DNA from: CADCVT01 sp036389155
GTDB lineage: Bacteria; Actinomycetota; Thermoleophilia; Solirubrobacterales; Solirubrobacteraceae
NCBI GenBank assembly: GCA_036389155.1
Contig: DASVQN010000029.1
Span: 1 to 64,000, forward strand
Direction: 5' to 3'
Length of the DNA: 64,000 bases
Made by a program: the position numbers and the translations under genes. The notes below the pieces were generated by a model that did no database searches, was not told the DNA's origin, and worked only from the letters and a program-made list of their open reading frames with translations. This document shows positions 42,580 through 51,858 of this stretch, in pieces; positions within the stretch are counted from its first letter, which is position 1, and every line of letters starts with the position of its first letter.

Positions 42580-43844
42580 GCGCCCGCTCGCTCGTCCGCC
42601 GGTTCGTGCTCCTGCGCGCGCTGCGCTGGCTGCCGCTCGGCATCGGGCTGCCGTTCTTCGTCCTCCTCCCCATCGACCGCGGCCTCGGCCTCGGCGAGGT
42701 CGGCGTCATGTGGGCCGCCCACAGCATCGTCGCGATCATCTGCGAGGTCCCGAGCGGCGGCCTGGCCGACTCGATCGGGCGCAGGCCGACGCTGCTGATG
42801 GGCGGCACGCTGACCGCCGCCGCGCTCGCGGGCCTCGCGGTCGCGACGGGGCTCGTGGGCTTCATGCTCGCCACCGCGACGCTCGCCGCCGGGCGCGCGC
42901 TCATCTCGGGCTCGCTCGAGGCCTGGTTCGTCGACGAGCTGCGCACGACCGACGCCCACGCGCCGCTGCACCGCCCGCTCGCCGCGGGGTCCACTGCGGA
43001 GGCGCTCGGCACGGCGTTCGGCGCCGCCGTGGGCGGCGTGATCCCGCTCCTCATCACCGGCCTGCCCGAGCACGGCGACGCCGCCCTCGTCCGGCTCTCC
43101 GTGCCCTTCCTGGCCGCCGCAGGCGCCGCGCTCGTCTACGTCGTCGCCGTGGCCGCCTTCGTCCGCGAGCCCCGGCGCGTCGCGGGCGGCACCTGGCGCG
43201 ACACCGCGACGGCGACCCGCGACGGACTTCGCGCCGCGCGCGCGTCGCGCAACGTGCGGCTCGTGCTCGGGGTCGCGATCATCGTCGGCCTGGTCATGTC
43301 CACGACCGAGCTGCTCTGGCAGCCGCGCCTCGAGCAGCTCGTCGGCGAGGGCAACAGATCGTGGCTGTTCGGCGCGCTCGCCGCCACGTCGATGGCGGCC
43401 GCCGCGGCGGGCTCGGCCTCCAGCCCGTGGATCGGGGCGCGCGCCGGCAACCGGCGCGTCTACGCGGGGGCGCTCGTGGCCGCCGCGGCCACGGTCGCGC
43501 TGCTCGCCGCGGCGCAGGCCACGGTGCTCTTCTGCGCCGTCTACCTCCTGTACTTCTGGGCGCTCGGCCTCGCGGACCCCATGCACTTCGCGGTGCTCCA
43601 CGAGTCGATCGAGGGCGACACCCGCGCGACCGTCGCCTCCGCCGAGGGCCTGGCGACCCAGGTCGGCGGCATCGGCGGCAACCTCATGCTGGCGCCGCTC
43701 GCGGCCACGGCCGGCCTCGGCCTGGCGTGGGGCATCGCGGCCGCCGCGGCCGTCGGCGGGGCGCTGCTGGCCTCGGCGACCCGCCCGGCCCGCGCGCCGG
43801 CTAGACCTCGACCACGACCGGCAGCACCATCGGGCGTCGCCTGA
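42576..43844 (+). CDS. Major facilitator superfamily transporter
   Basis: 422 residues with about 10-12 hydrophobic helices. The A-motif-like loop between TM2 and TM3 is GGLADSIGRRPTLLMGG. A central cytosolic loop (REPRRVAGGTW to RASRN) divides the two halves. The start is GTG at 42576, overlapping the ArsR stop. Control by that regulator suggests drug or metabolite export. The Ala/Arg/Pro-rich C-terminus overlaps the convergent rnj gene by 44 bp. Confidence 0.9.
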   Translation: MSARSLVRRFVLLRALRWLPLGIGLPFFVLLPIDRGLGLGEVGVMWAAHSIVAIICEVPSGGLADSIGRRPTLLMGGTLTAAALAGLAVATGLVGFMLATATLAAGRALISGSLEAWFVDELRTTDAHAPLHRPLAAGSTAEALGTAFGAAVGGVIPLLITGLPEHGDAALVRLSVPFLAAAGAALVYVVAVAAFVREPRRVAGGTWRDTATATRDGLRAARASRNVRLVLGVAIIVGLVMSTTELLWQPRLEQLVGEGNRSWLFGALAATSMAAAAAGSASSPWIGARAGNRRVYAGALVAAAATVALLAAAQATVLFCAVYLLYFWALGLADPMHFAVLHESIEGDTRATVASAEGLATQVGGIGGNLMLAPLAATAGLGLAWGIAAAAAVGGALLASATRPARAPARPRPRPAAPSGVA

Positions 43845-45462
43845 GCCGGTCGTAGACGAACTTCCCGAGGTCGTCGTGCAGGACCTTCTCGAGCAGGTCG
43901 ACCTCGCGGATCTCCTCGCCGGCGGCGCGCTTGAGCGACGCGTCGACGCAGTCGCGCAGGTCGTCGAGGAGCTTCTCGGCCTCGTCGGTGAAGGGGACGC
44001 CGCGGAAGATGACCTCCGGGTCGGCGACCGACTGGCCCGTCTGCTCGGAGATGGTCGCGACGACGACGAAGATCCCGTCCGCCGACAGCATCCGCCGGTC
44101 GCGCAGCGCGGCGTCGTTGACGTCGCCGATGTCCAGGCCGTCGACGAAGATCATCCCGGACTGCTCGCGCCCGCCGAACCGCGCGCCGCTCGCGTCGATC
44201 TCGAGCGGCAGCCCGTTCTCGCCGCGGAAGATGTTGTCCGGTGACACACCCACCGCCTCGGCCAGCTGCCCGTGCAGCCGGATCCGCTTGTGATCGCCGT
44301 GGACCGGCAGCAGGTACCGCGGCCGGACCAGGTTCGCCATGAGCTTGATCTCCTCGACGTAGCCATGGCCGGAGGCGTGGATCGGCTCGTCGCGCGCGGT
44401 GACGACCGTGCAGCCGAGCTTGAACAGCCGGTCGATCGTGTCGTTGATCGCGCGCTCGTTGCCCGGGATCGGCGTCGCACTGAAGACGACGGTGTCGCCG
44501 GCGCGCAGCTCGACGGCGGGATGGTCGTTGTGAGCCATTCGACGCAGCGCCGAGCCCGGCTCCCCCTGCGAGCCCGTCGACATGATCACGAGCTTGTGGT
44601 CGGGGAATTGGTCCATCTCGCGCGGCTGGATGAGGATCCCGTCGGGGATCTCCATGTGCCCGAGCGACTTGGCGATGTTCGCGTACTTCTTCATCGACCG
44701 CCCGACGAGCGCGACGCGGCGGTCCAGGGCCGCGGCGGCGCGGATGACCTGCTGCACGCGGTGGACGTTCGACGCGAAGCTCGTCACCACGACGCGGCCG
44801 GTCGCGCGCTCGATCACCCGCTGCAGGTGCGGCCCGACGGTGGCCTCGCTGATCGACCACCCGGCGCGGTCGGCGTTGGTCGAGTCGCCGCAGAGCGCGA
44901 GCAGGCCCTCGTCCCCCAGGCGCGCCAGGCGGGACAGGTCGGGGTTGGGCTGGTCGACCGGCGTCTGGTCGAACTTGTAGTCGCCGGTGATGAGGACCGT
45001 CCCGAGCTCGGTCTTCACGGCGACGGCGCGCGCGTCGGGGATCGAGTGCGTCATGTGGATCGTCTCGATCTCGAACGGCCCGGCCTCGATGATCTCGCCG
45101 GGCTCGACGTCCTCGAGCTCGACGTCGCGCAGCTTGTGCTCGTCGAGCCGCGAGCGTGCCATCGCCATCGTCAGCTTGCCGCCGTAGACGGGCGGCGGGT
45201 CGTCCATCTCGCGCAGGACCCACGGCAGCGCTCCGACGTGGTCCTCGTGCGCGTGGGTGATCACGATCGCCTCGATGTCGGCCGAGCGCCCGCGCAGGTA
45301 GGAGAAGTCGGGGAGCACGAGGTCGACGCCGGGCATCTCCGCCGTCGGGAACCGCAGGCCGGTGTCCACGACCACGAGCCGGTCCTCGTACTCGAGGACG
45401 GTCATGTTCTTGCCGATCTCCCCCAGGCCGCCGAGGGGGAGGATGCGCAGGGTGCCGCTCAA
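43801..45462 (-). CDS. rnj: Ribonuclease J
   Basis: A 553-residue metallo-beta-lactamase/beta-CASP ribonuclease. Motifs: ITHAHEDHVGALP (HxHxDH zinc site), GDYKFDQTPVD, STNADRAGWSISE, the beta-CASP SATPIPGNE, and HASGHGYVEEIK, followed by LLPVHGDHKR. A C-terminal domain of about 100 residues completes it. It has 5'-3' exo- and endonuclease activity. The start is TTG at 45462, overlapping the dapA stop (TTGA) and giving MSGTLRILPLGG. Neighbourhood dapA-rnj is typical of actinobacteria. Confidence 0.95.
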   Translation of the reverse strand: MSGTLRILPLGGLGEIGKNMTVLEYEDRLVVVDTGLRFPTAEMPGVDLVLPDFSYLRGRSADIEAIVITHAHEDHVGALPWVLREMDDPPPVYGGKLTMAMARSRLDEHKLRDVELEDVEPGEIIEAGPFEIETIHMTHSIPDARAVAVKTELGTVLITGDYKFDQTPVDQPNPDLSRLARLGDEGLLALCGDSTNADRAGWSISEATVGPHLQRVIERATGRVVVTSFASNVHRVQQVIRAAAALDRRVALVGRSMKKYANIAKSLGHMEIPDGILIQPREMDQFPDHKLVIMSTGSQGEPGSALRRMAHNDHPAVELRAGDTVVFSATPIPGNERAINDTIDRLFKLGCTVVTARDEPIHASGHGYVEEIKLMANLVRPRYLLPVHGDHKRIRLHGQLAEAVGVSPDNIFRGENGLPLEIDASGARFGGREQSGMIFVDGLDIGDVNDAALRDRRMLSADGIFVVVATISEQTGQSVADPEVIFRGVPFTDEAEKLLDDLRDCVDASLKRAAGEEIREVDLLEKVLHDDLGKFVYDRLRRRPMVLPVVVEV

Positions 45463-46322
45463 CGGCGTGCGGCTTCCAGCAGGCCCCGCCGCTCGAGCAT
45501 CGAGCGCACGACCGCGCGCTCGTCCTCGTCGGCCTCGATCAGGGGCAGGCGCAGCCCGGCCGTGCGGATCAGGCCGAGCATCTCCAGCGCAGCCTTCAGC
45601 GGGATCGGGTTGGCGGTGGAGAAGAGCGCCTCGACGACGTCCTGCAGCTCGGCATCGAGCTCGGCCCGCTGCTCGGGCTCGTCCACCATCCGGCGCATCA
45701 TGTCCCCGACGAGGTGGCTGGCCACGGAGATGATCCCGGCGCCGCCCATGTCGAGCGTGCGGGCGAAGATGTCGTCGTTGCCGGCGTAGACGTCGAGGCC
45801 GTCGACGAGCGCCAGGTTGTCGTTGTTGGCCTGCTTGACGCCGGTGACGTTCTCGATCTGCGCGAGCTCGGCCAGCAGGTCGTTCGGCATATCCGTCCCG
45901 GTCCGGAGCGGGATGTTGTAGAGGATCACCGGCTTGTCGGTGGCCTTCGCCACCTCCTCGTAGTGCCGCAGGATCCCGCGCCGGTTCGGCCGCACGTAGT
46001 ACGGCGTGACGACGAGGACCGCGTCGACGCCGAGCTCGGTCGCCTTCTCGGTCATCCACACCGCGTGGGCGGTGTCGTTGGAGCCGGTGCCGGCCACGAC
46101 CTTCGTGCCCTCCGGCTTCTCGGACACGGCGAGCTCGACGACGCGCAGGTGCTCGTCGTCGGCGAGCGTCGCCGCCTCGCCCGTCGAGCCGCACGCGACG
46201 ACGCCGTCCGAGCCGTGGCCGCAGACGTGGCGCTGCAGCGCGACGAACGACTCCTCGTCGACGGCGAGCGAGGAGTCGAACGGTGTCGCGATGGCGGTGA
46301 GGATGGTGCCCAGGGCGGCCAC
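45459..46322 (-). CDS. dapA: 4-hydroxy-tetrahydrodipicolinate synthase
   Basis: 287 residues with the TIM-barrel motifs GSTGEAATL, Tyr135 in LYNIPLRTG and the Schiff-base Lys163 in VTGVKQAN. It condenses pyruvate with aspartate semialdehyde, the first committed DAP step. The start is GTG at 46322. It is coupled to rnj by a 4-bp overlap. The other DAP genes lie elsewhere in the window. Confidence 0.96.
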   Translation of the reverse strand: MAALGTILTAIATPFDSSLAVDEESFVALQRHVCGHGSDGVVACGSTGEAATLADDEHLRVVELAVSEKPEGTKVVAGTGSNDTAHAVWMTEKATELGVDAVLVVTPYYVRPNRRGILRHYEEVAKATDKPVILYNIPLRTGTDMPNDLLAELAQIENVTGVKQANNDNLALVDGLDVYAGNDDIFARTLDMGGAGIISVASHLVGDMMRRMVDEPEQRAELDAELQDVVEALFSTANPIPLKAALEMLGLIRTAGLRLPLIEADEDERAVVRSMLERRGLLEAARR

Positions 46323-46340
46323 GACCCTGGACAGTATCCG

Positions 46341-46748
46341 CTAGCCCAGCGGGTCGCCGCTCGTCATGCCGGGCAGCGGGCCGGACGGCGGGGGCGGCGG
46401 CGTCTCGCCCCGCTCGGCGTCGTGGCCCTGGCGGCTGCCGGGCTCGTCGGAGAGCAGCGGGTCGCCCTCGGCCTTCCCGGGCGCGCCGGCGTCGGCGGCG
46501 CCCGGAGCGGCGGGGTCGGGCGTCGGAGCGTGCGCGGGCTCGGCGACGGGCGGCGCGCTCGCCTGAGCCTCTGGCGGGGGCGCGGGGGTCGCGGGCTCGC
46601 CGACCGGGCGCCCGTGCGCGTCGTACTCGACGGCCGCGCCGCCGCCCCCGCCCGTCGAGCCCTGCTTCTCGTTGAAGCCCTTCTGGACCTCGTCGAGCTT
46701 CGACTGGGCCTGCTCGGCCATCTTCTTGGCCTTGTCCATGAATCCCAT
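46341..46748 (-). CDS. Small Pro/Ala/Gly-rich hypothetical protein
   Basis: 135 residues. An amphipathic N-terminal helix (MGFMDKAKKMAEQAQSKLDE) is followed by a Gly run, then disordered Pro/Ala/Asp-rich sequence to the end. 'MDKAKKMAEQAQ'-type short proteins are common in actinobacteria and have no known function. The C-terminal three quarters could be unstructured. It lies 18 bp upstream of dapA on the same strand. The start is ATG at 46748. Confidence 0.6.
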   Translation of the reverse strand: MGFMDKAKKMAEQAQSKLDEVQKGFNEKQGSTGGGGGAAVEYDAHGRPVGEPATPAPPPEAQASAPPVAEPAHAPTPDPAAPGAADAGAPGKAEGDPLLSDEPGSRQGHDAERGETPPPPPSGPLPGMTSGDPLG

Positions 46749-46792
46749 GGCGCGCAGTCAAGCGGGCGCGCCCGAGGAGCGCAAGGGGCGCG

Positions 46793-47521
46793 TCACTCCC
46801 CGCACTCCGGGACGCCGACCGCCTTCGCCGTCTCCTTGGCGACCCGGCTCGACTCCTCGAGCTCCTTGCGCGCCTCGGTCAGGACGGTCGTCGGGTCGCC
46901 GCCGGACTCGAGCTCGTCGATGACCTCGTCGACGGTCTCGCGCCCCTTGCGGTTCGACCGCAGGGCGCGGTCGTGGGCCGCCTTCAGCTCCTCGGGCGGC
47001 TCGAGCTTCTCGACGCGCGCGATGGCCTTCGCGTTGATGTCGCGCAGCCGCGTGAGGTAGTCGGCGATCGCCTCCGGCGTCGCGCGCGTCGGCTGCTCGA
47101 CCTCGTTCGTCTGGCGGTCGGACTCGGTGCAGATCCTCTTCATCTCGGCGCGGTACTCCTCGGGCGAGAGCGCGTCGTCGCCGCCGCAGCCGGCGAGCGC
47201 GGCCGCGAGGATGACGGTCACGAGGGGTCGGCGCAGGGCGTCGGTGAATCGCTTCGGGACGCGGGCGTCGTCGCCCTCCTCCCACAGCGTCACGACGAGC
47301 AGCTCGCCGCGCGGGACGTCGTGCACGCACACGTAGACGAGCCCGGCGTCCCGGACGTCGCGCACGAGCGTCCGGCCGCGCTCGCCGGGCTCGACGCGGC
47401 CTGCCTCCCACGCCCGCGACGCCCGCTGCACGATCTCGGCCTTCGCGTCGAGCGTCCCGCGCACCCGCTGGGCGTAGCGCTCGGCGGCGTGGTCGGTGAC
47501 CGCGATCAGGACGCCGGCCAC
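46793..47521 (-). CDS. Fusion of a small cytosolic domain with a lipoprotein-like domain
   Basis: One open frame of 242 residues from GTG at 47521. Residues 1-90 form a compact domain (VTDHAAERYAQRVRG, LVYVCVHDVP, LLVVTLWEEGDD) reminiscent of DUF4258-like proteins. Residues about 95-112 (LRRPLVTVILAAALAGCGG) look like a lipoprotein signal with a lipobox Cys. The rest is helical (ALSPEEYRAEMKRICTES to VPECGE) and typical of small actinobacterial lipoproteins. A GTG at 47221 inside the hydrophobic part could start the lipoprotein alone, but without its basic residues. It overlaps the dapB stop by 16 bp. Confidence 0.6.
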   Translation of the reverse strand: MAGVLIAVTDHAAERYAQRVRGTLDAKAEIVQRASRAWEAGRVEPGERGRTLVRDVRDAGLVYVCVHDVPRGELLVVTLWEEGDDARVPKRFTDALRRPLVTVILAAALAGCGGDDALSPEEYRAEMKRICTESDRQTNEVEQPTRATPEAIADYLTRLRDINAKAIARVEKLEPPEELKAAHDRALRSNRKGRETVDEVIDELESGGDPTTVLTEARKELEESSRVAKETAKAVGVPECGE

Positions 47522-48165
47522 AGCAGGTGCTCGAGCCCGACGACCGGCGACCCGGTCAGGGAGCCGACCTTGCGCACCGCGAGCAGCACGCCGGGCATGA
47601 ACGACTCGCGGTCGAGCGAGTCGTGTCTGATGGTGAGCGTCTGCCCGAGGTCGCCCAGGATGACCTCCTGGTGCGCCACGAGGCCGGGCAGGCGGACCGA
47701 GTGGATCGGGACGTCGCCGTCCATCATCTCCGCCGTCCGCGCCGCGGTGCCCGACGGCTTGTCGAGCTTGCGGTCGTGGTGCAGCTCGACGATCTCCGCC
47801 TTGGCCATGTGCCTCGACGCCTCCGCGGCGAAGCGCATCATCAGCACGGCGCCGATCGCGAAGTTCGGGGCGAAGAGGACGTTCGCCGGCGACTGGACCC
47901 CGCGCACCGCGTCGACGTCCCACCCCGACGTCCCGACGACCGCGTGGACGCCGGCGTCGAGGCAGGCGAGGACGTTGTCGAGCGCCGTGTCGGGCCGGGT
48001 GAAGTCGACCACGACGTCCGCGCCGGCGAGGACGTCGGAGAGCGGCGTGTCGAGCGCGGGATCGGCACGGCCGGTCAGCGTCATGTCGTCGGCGCCCTCC
48101 ACCGCGCGGCAAACCGCCTCCCCCATGCGCCCGGCGGCGCCGGACACCGCGACGCGGATGCTCAC
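47506..48165 (-). CDS. dapB: 4-hydroxy-tetrahydrodipicolinate reductase
   Basis: 219 residues, slightly short for the family. N-terminal GAAGRMGEAV binds NAD(P)H, VVDFTRPDTAL and GTSGWD follow, and ELHHDRKLDKPSGTA holds the catalytic His pair and Lys. It reduces the DapA product. The start is GTG at 48165, overlapping the M16 peptidase stop. The pnp-M16-dapB order is conserved in actinobacteria. Confidence 0.95.
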   Translation of the reverse strand: MSIRVAVSGAAGRMGEAVCRAVEGADDMTLTGRADPALDTPLSDVLAGADVVVDFTRPDTALDNVLACLDAGVHAVVGTSGWDVDAVRGVQSPANVLFAPNFAIGAVLMMRFAAEASRHMAKAEIVELHHDRKLDKPSGTAARTAEMMDGDVPIHSVRLPGLVAHQEVILGDLGQTLTIRHDSLDRESFMPGVLLAVRKVGSLTGSPVVGLEHLLWPAS

Positions 48166-49388
48166 GCCGCCGCCAGCTCGGGCGAGACCGGCTCGAGCGC
48201 GGCCCGGAACGCCGCCTCGTCGCCTCCGACGCCGGCCGCGCTCAGCCGCTCGGGCGCGAACAGCTCGCCCGCCAGCCCGGCGAGGTCCTCCTGCGTGACG
48301 GCGTCGATGCGCTCGACGATCTCGTCCACCGACAGCAGCGGCAGACCGGCGAGCAGCGAGGACCCCATGCGGTTCATCCGCGCGAGCGTCGACTCGAGCC
48401 CGAGCACGACGCGCCCCTTCACGTTCTCCTTCGCCCGCGCGAGCTCCTCGGCCGACACCGGCTCGGCCCGCACGCGCGCGAGCTCGTCAGCCACCACCTT
48501 CAGGGCGGGGGCGACGTTGTCGGGCCGCGTGCCGACGTACAGGCCGACCTGGCCGGTCCCGGCGAACAGCGACTGGAAGGTGTAGACCGCGTACGCCAGG
48601 CCGCGCTTCTCGCGCACCTCCTGGAACAGGCGCGACGAGGAGGTCCCGCCGAGGATCGCGTCGAGCACGCGCAGCGCATAGCGCCGCTCGTCGTCGCGCG
48701 CGATGCCCGGCCCGCCGAGGCAGACGTGCACCTGCTCGGTCTCCTTCGTCAGGAAGCGCAGCGTCGCGGGCGTCGGCTCCGGCGGCACGTACGGGGGCGG
48801 CGCGGTCGCGCCGACGCGCTCGGCCTCCACCCGCTGGACCAGCGCCACGAGGTCGTCGTGGTCGACCGACCCGGCCGCGGCCACGACGACGTTCTCGGGC
48901 ACGTAGCGAGCCGCGTGGAACGACGCGAGGCCCGCGGCCGGGGTGGACGCCACGACGTCGGCGCGCCCGATGATCGCCCGCCCCAGCGCGTGCCCGGGGA
49001 AGACGGCCTCGCCGAGGACGTCGAAGACCTTGTCCTGCGGGTCGTCCTCGTACATCGCGATCTCCTCGAGGACGATCTGGCGCTCGTTGGCCAGGTCGTC
49101 CTCGCCGAACCGCGGTCGCCAGACCATGTCCCCGATGACGTCGAGCGCCTCGGGGACGTGCACGTCGAGCACGCGCGCGTAGACCGACGTGGTCTCCTTG
49201 CCCGTGCCGGCGTTGAGCTCGGCGCCCATCGCGTCGAACAGCTGGTCGATCTCGAGGGAGCCGTACTTCTCGGTCCCCCGGAACAGCATGTGCTCGATGA
49301 GGTGGGAGAGCCCGGCGTGCGAGTCGTCCTCGCCCGCCGAGCCCGTGCCGATCCAGAACCCGAGCGCCGCGGATCGCACCGAGTCCAT
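48162..49388 (-). CDS. M16-family (pitrilysin/processing peptidase-like) metalloprotease
   Basis: 408 residues from ATG at 49388. The inverted zinc motif HLIEHMLFRG and downstream ANERQIVLEEIAMYEDD (third ligand Glu) are intact. The C-terminal M16 half contains RLFQEVREKRGLAYAVYTF. The ATG falls after the usual first beta strand. In-frame codons upstream read ITVLDSGVRVVTER, which fits the family, but the only start candidate before it is CTG at 49445, four bases after the pnp stop. The true N-terminus is therefore uncertain. It lies between pnp and dapB. Confidence 0.92.
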   Translation of the reverse strand: MDSVRSAALGFWIGTGSAGEDDSHAGLSHLIEHMLFRGTEKYGSLEIDQLFDAMGAELNAGTGKETTSVYARVLDVHVPEALDVIGDMVWRPRFGEDDLANERQIVLEEIAMYEDDPQDKVFDVLGEAVFPGHALGRAIIGRADVVASTPAAGLASFHAARYVPENVVVAAAGSVDHDDLVALVQRVEAERVGATAPPPYVPPEPTPATLRFLTKETEQVHVCLGGPGIARDDERRYALRVLDAILGGTSSSRLFQEVREKRGLAYAVYTFQSLFAGTGQVGLYVGTRPDNVAPALKVVADELARVRAEPVSAEELARAKENVKGRVVLGLESTLARMNRMGSSLLAGLPLLSVDEIVERIDAVTQEDLAGLAGELFAPERLSAAGVGGDEAAFRAALEPVSPELAAA

Positions 49389-49448
49389 GCGCTCGGTGAC
49401 GACCCGGACACCCGAGTCCAGGACGGTGATCCGCGGAGCCTCCAGGGC

Positions 49449-51752
49449 TTAGTCGCGGTCGCGATCGCTGTGGCGCCGCGGGCGGCCGGAGCCCCGGTCG
49501 CCGCCGCGGTCGCCGCGGTCGCCGCCGCCGCGCCCGCCACGGTCCCCGCCGCGGCCGCCGCGGTCGCGGTCGCCGCCGCGCTCACGGCGCGCGCCGCCGT
49601 TGCCGCCGCCGGCGCCGATGGCGCTCAGCTCCTCGGCCGACTTGCCCTCGATCGCCGGGTCGCTCGCCAGGCGCAGCCCGATGCGGCCGCGCTCGCGGTC
49701 GACCTCGACCACGCGGACGTGGATCTCGTCGCCCTTGTTGATGACCTCCTCGACCGTGTCGGGCCGCTGGCCCGGCGCGATGTTGGAGATGTGCAGCAGG
49801 CCGTCGGTGCCCTTCGACAGCTCGACGAACGCGCCGAACGTCGTCGTCTTGACGACCTTCGCGTTCGGGAACTCGTCGCCGACCTCGACCTCCTTCATCA
49901 TGGTCGTGATCCGCTCGGCGAGCGCGTCGCCCAGCTCGCCGTTCGACGAGTAGACCAGGACCTGGCCCTCGTCGTTGACGTCGATCTGCGACTCGAACTC
50001 CTCCTGCAGGCCGCGGATCGTCTCGCCGCCCTTGCCGATCAGCATGCCGATCTGCGACGGGTCGATCTTGAGCTGGATGATGCGCGGCGCGTGCGGCTTG
50101 AGCTCGGTCCGCGGCGCGTCGATCACTTCGGCCATCTTGCCGAGGATGAACGTGCGCGCCTCCTTGGCCTGCGAGAGCGCGTTGCGCATGATCTCGAGCG
50201 TGACGCCCGTGATCTTGATGTCCATCTGCAGCGCGGTGATGCCGTCCTCGGTGCCGGCGACCTTGAAGTCCATGTCGCCGAGGTGGTCCTCCACGCCCGC
50301 GATGTCGGTGAGCACGACGTAGTCGTCGCCCTCCTTGATGAGGCCCATCGCGATGCCGGCCACGGGCGCCTTGATCGGCACGCCGGCGTCCATCAGCGCG
50401 AGCGACGAGCCGCACACCGACGCCATCGACGACGACCCGTTGGACTCGAGGATGTCCGAGACCACGCGGATCGTGTACGGGAAGTCCTCGGTCGACGGGA
50501 CGACCGGGATCAGCGCCCGCTCCGCGAGCGCCCCGTGGCCGATGTCACGGCGCTTGGGGCCGCGCATGAAGCCGGCCTCCCCGACGCTGAACGGCGGGAA
50601 GTTGTAGTGGTGGAAGTAGTACTTGTGCGTCTCGAGCCCGAGGGTGTCGAGGCGCATCTCCTCCTTCAGCGTGCCCAGCGCGGCGACCGAGAGCGCCTGC
50701 GTCTGGCCGCGCTGGAAGAGCGCCGAGCCGTGGCCGCGCGGCAGCAGCCCGGCCTCGATGTAGATGTCGCGGATCTCCTCCGTGCCGCGCCCGTCCGGAC
50801 GCAGCTTGCGGACGGCGATGCGCTCGCGGACCGTGGTCTTCTCGAGCTTGTCGAACGCCTTCTGCACCGCCATGCGGCGCTCGGCGTCCTCGGCGTCCGG
50901 CGCGAAGCGCTCGAGCACCTCGGCCTCGACGGCCTTCGTCGCGTCCTGGCGGGCGAGCTTGTCCTCGACGGACGTCGCCTCGTCGACCTTCTGGCCGAAC
51001 GCCTCGGTCAGCTCCGAGTACAGGCCCTCGTCGATCGAGGGACCCTCGTGCTGGACCTTCTCCTTGCCGGCGGCCTCGCGCAGCTCGTGCTGGGCGGCGC
51101 ACAGCTTCTTGATCTCGCCGTGCGCGATGTCGAGCGCGTCGAGGATCTCGGCCTCGGGCACCTCGTTGGCGCCCGCCTCGACCATGAGGATGGCCTCCTC
51201 GGTGCCGGCGACCACGAGGTCGAGGTCGCTCAGGCCCTCGGCGAGGTCGGCCTCGCTGGGGTTGACGACGAAGTTGCCCTCGATCTTGCCGATGCGCACC
51301 GCGCCGACGGGGGTCGGGAGCGGGACCGGCGAGATCATCAGCGCGGCGGACGCGCCGTTCATCGCCAGGATGTCGTACGGGTGGACGTGGTCGACGCTGA
51401 GCGGGATTCCGACCAGCTGCGTCTCGTAGCGCCAGTTCTTGGGGAACAGCGGGCGCAGCGGGCGGTCGATCATGCGCGCGGTCAGCGTCGCCTCCGTGCC
51501 GGAGCGACCCTCGCGCTTGAAGAACGAGCCGGGGATCTTGCCCGCGGCGTACATGCGCTCCTCGATGTCCACCGTGAGGGGCAGGAAGTCCGCGTCGCGG
51601 AGGTTGCCCATGGTCGCGGTGCTGAGGACCACGGTGTCGCCCTGACGGACGACGACGGCGCCGCTGGCCTGCTTGGCGAGCTTCCCCGTCTCGAAGGTGA
51701 TCTCGGTGCCGGCGATGTCGACCGAAACGGTCTTCACGGCATTGGGATCCAT
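49449..51752 (-). CDS. pnp: Polyribonucleotide nucleotidyltransferase (PNPase)
   Basis: 767 residues. It has two RNase PH domains separated by a helical domain, the second with GDMDFKVAGTEDGITALQMD (phosphorolytic Asp residues). A KH domain (IGMLIGKGGETIRGLQEE) and an S1 domain (GAFVELSKGTDGLLHIS) follow. It degrades RNA 3'-5' using phosphate. The last 45 residues are an unusual Arg/Gly/Asp-rich tail of RGGDRGG-type repeats, probably for RNA or partner binding. The start is ATG at 51752 with AGGAG ten bases upstream. Confidence 0.97.
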   Translation of the reverse strand: MDPNAVKTVSVDIAGTEITFETGKLAKQASGAVVVRQGDTVVLSTATMGNLRDADFLPLTVDIEERMYAAGKIPGSFFKREGRSGTEATLTARMIDRPLRPLFPKNWRYETQLVGIPLSVDHVHPYDILAMNGASAALMISPVPLPTPVGAVRIGKIEGNFVVNPSEADLAEGLSDLDLVVAGTEEAILMVEAGANEVPEAEILDALDIAHGEIKKLCAAQHELREAAGKEKVQHEGPSIDEGLYSELTEAFGQKVDEATSVEDKLARQDATKAVEAEVLERFAPDAEDAERRMAVQKAFDKLEKTTVRERIAVRKLRPDGRGTEEIRDIYIEAGLLPRGHGSALFQRGQTQALSVAALGTLKEEMRLDTLGLETHKYYFHHYNFPPFSVGEAGFMRGPKRRDIGHGALAERALIPVVPSTEDFPYTIRVVSDILESNGSSSMASVCGSSLALMDAGVPIKAPVAGIAMGLIKEGDDYVVLTDIAGVEDHLGDMDFKVAGTEDGITALQMDIKITGVTLEIMRNALSQAKEARTFILGKMAEVIDAPRTELKPHAPRIIQLKIDPSQIGMLIGKGGETIRGLQEEFESQIDVNDEGQVLVYSSNGELGDALAERITTMMKEVEVGDEFPNAKVVKTTTFGAFVELSKGTDGLLHISNIAPGQRPDTVEEVINKGDEIHVRVVEVDRERGRIGLRLASDPAIEGKSAEELSAIGAGGGNGGARRERGGDRDRGGRGGDRGGRGGGDRGDRGGDRGSGRPRRHSDRDRD

Positions 51753-51858
51753 ATTTTGTTGTCTCCTCTTGGGCCGCCCGTCGGATTCGGCGTGCCCCGT
51801 CTTTGCTTCGTTCTCTTCGTTCCGATCCGGACGGAGGATAGCGGCGTACGTCGCTTTC

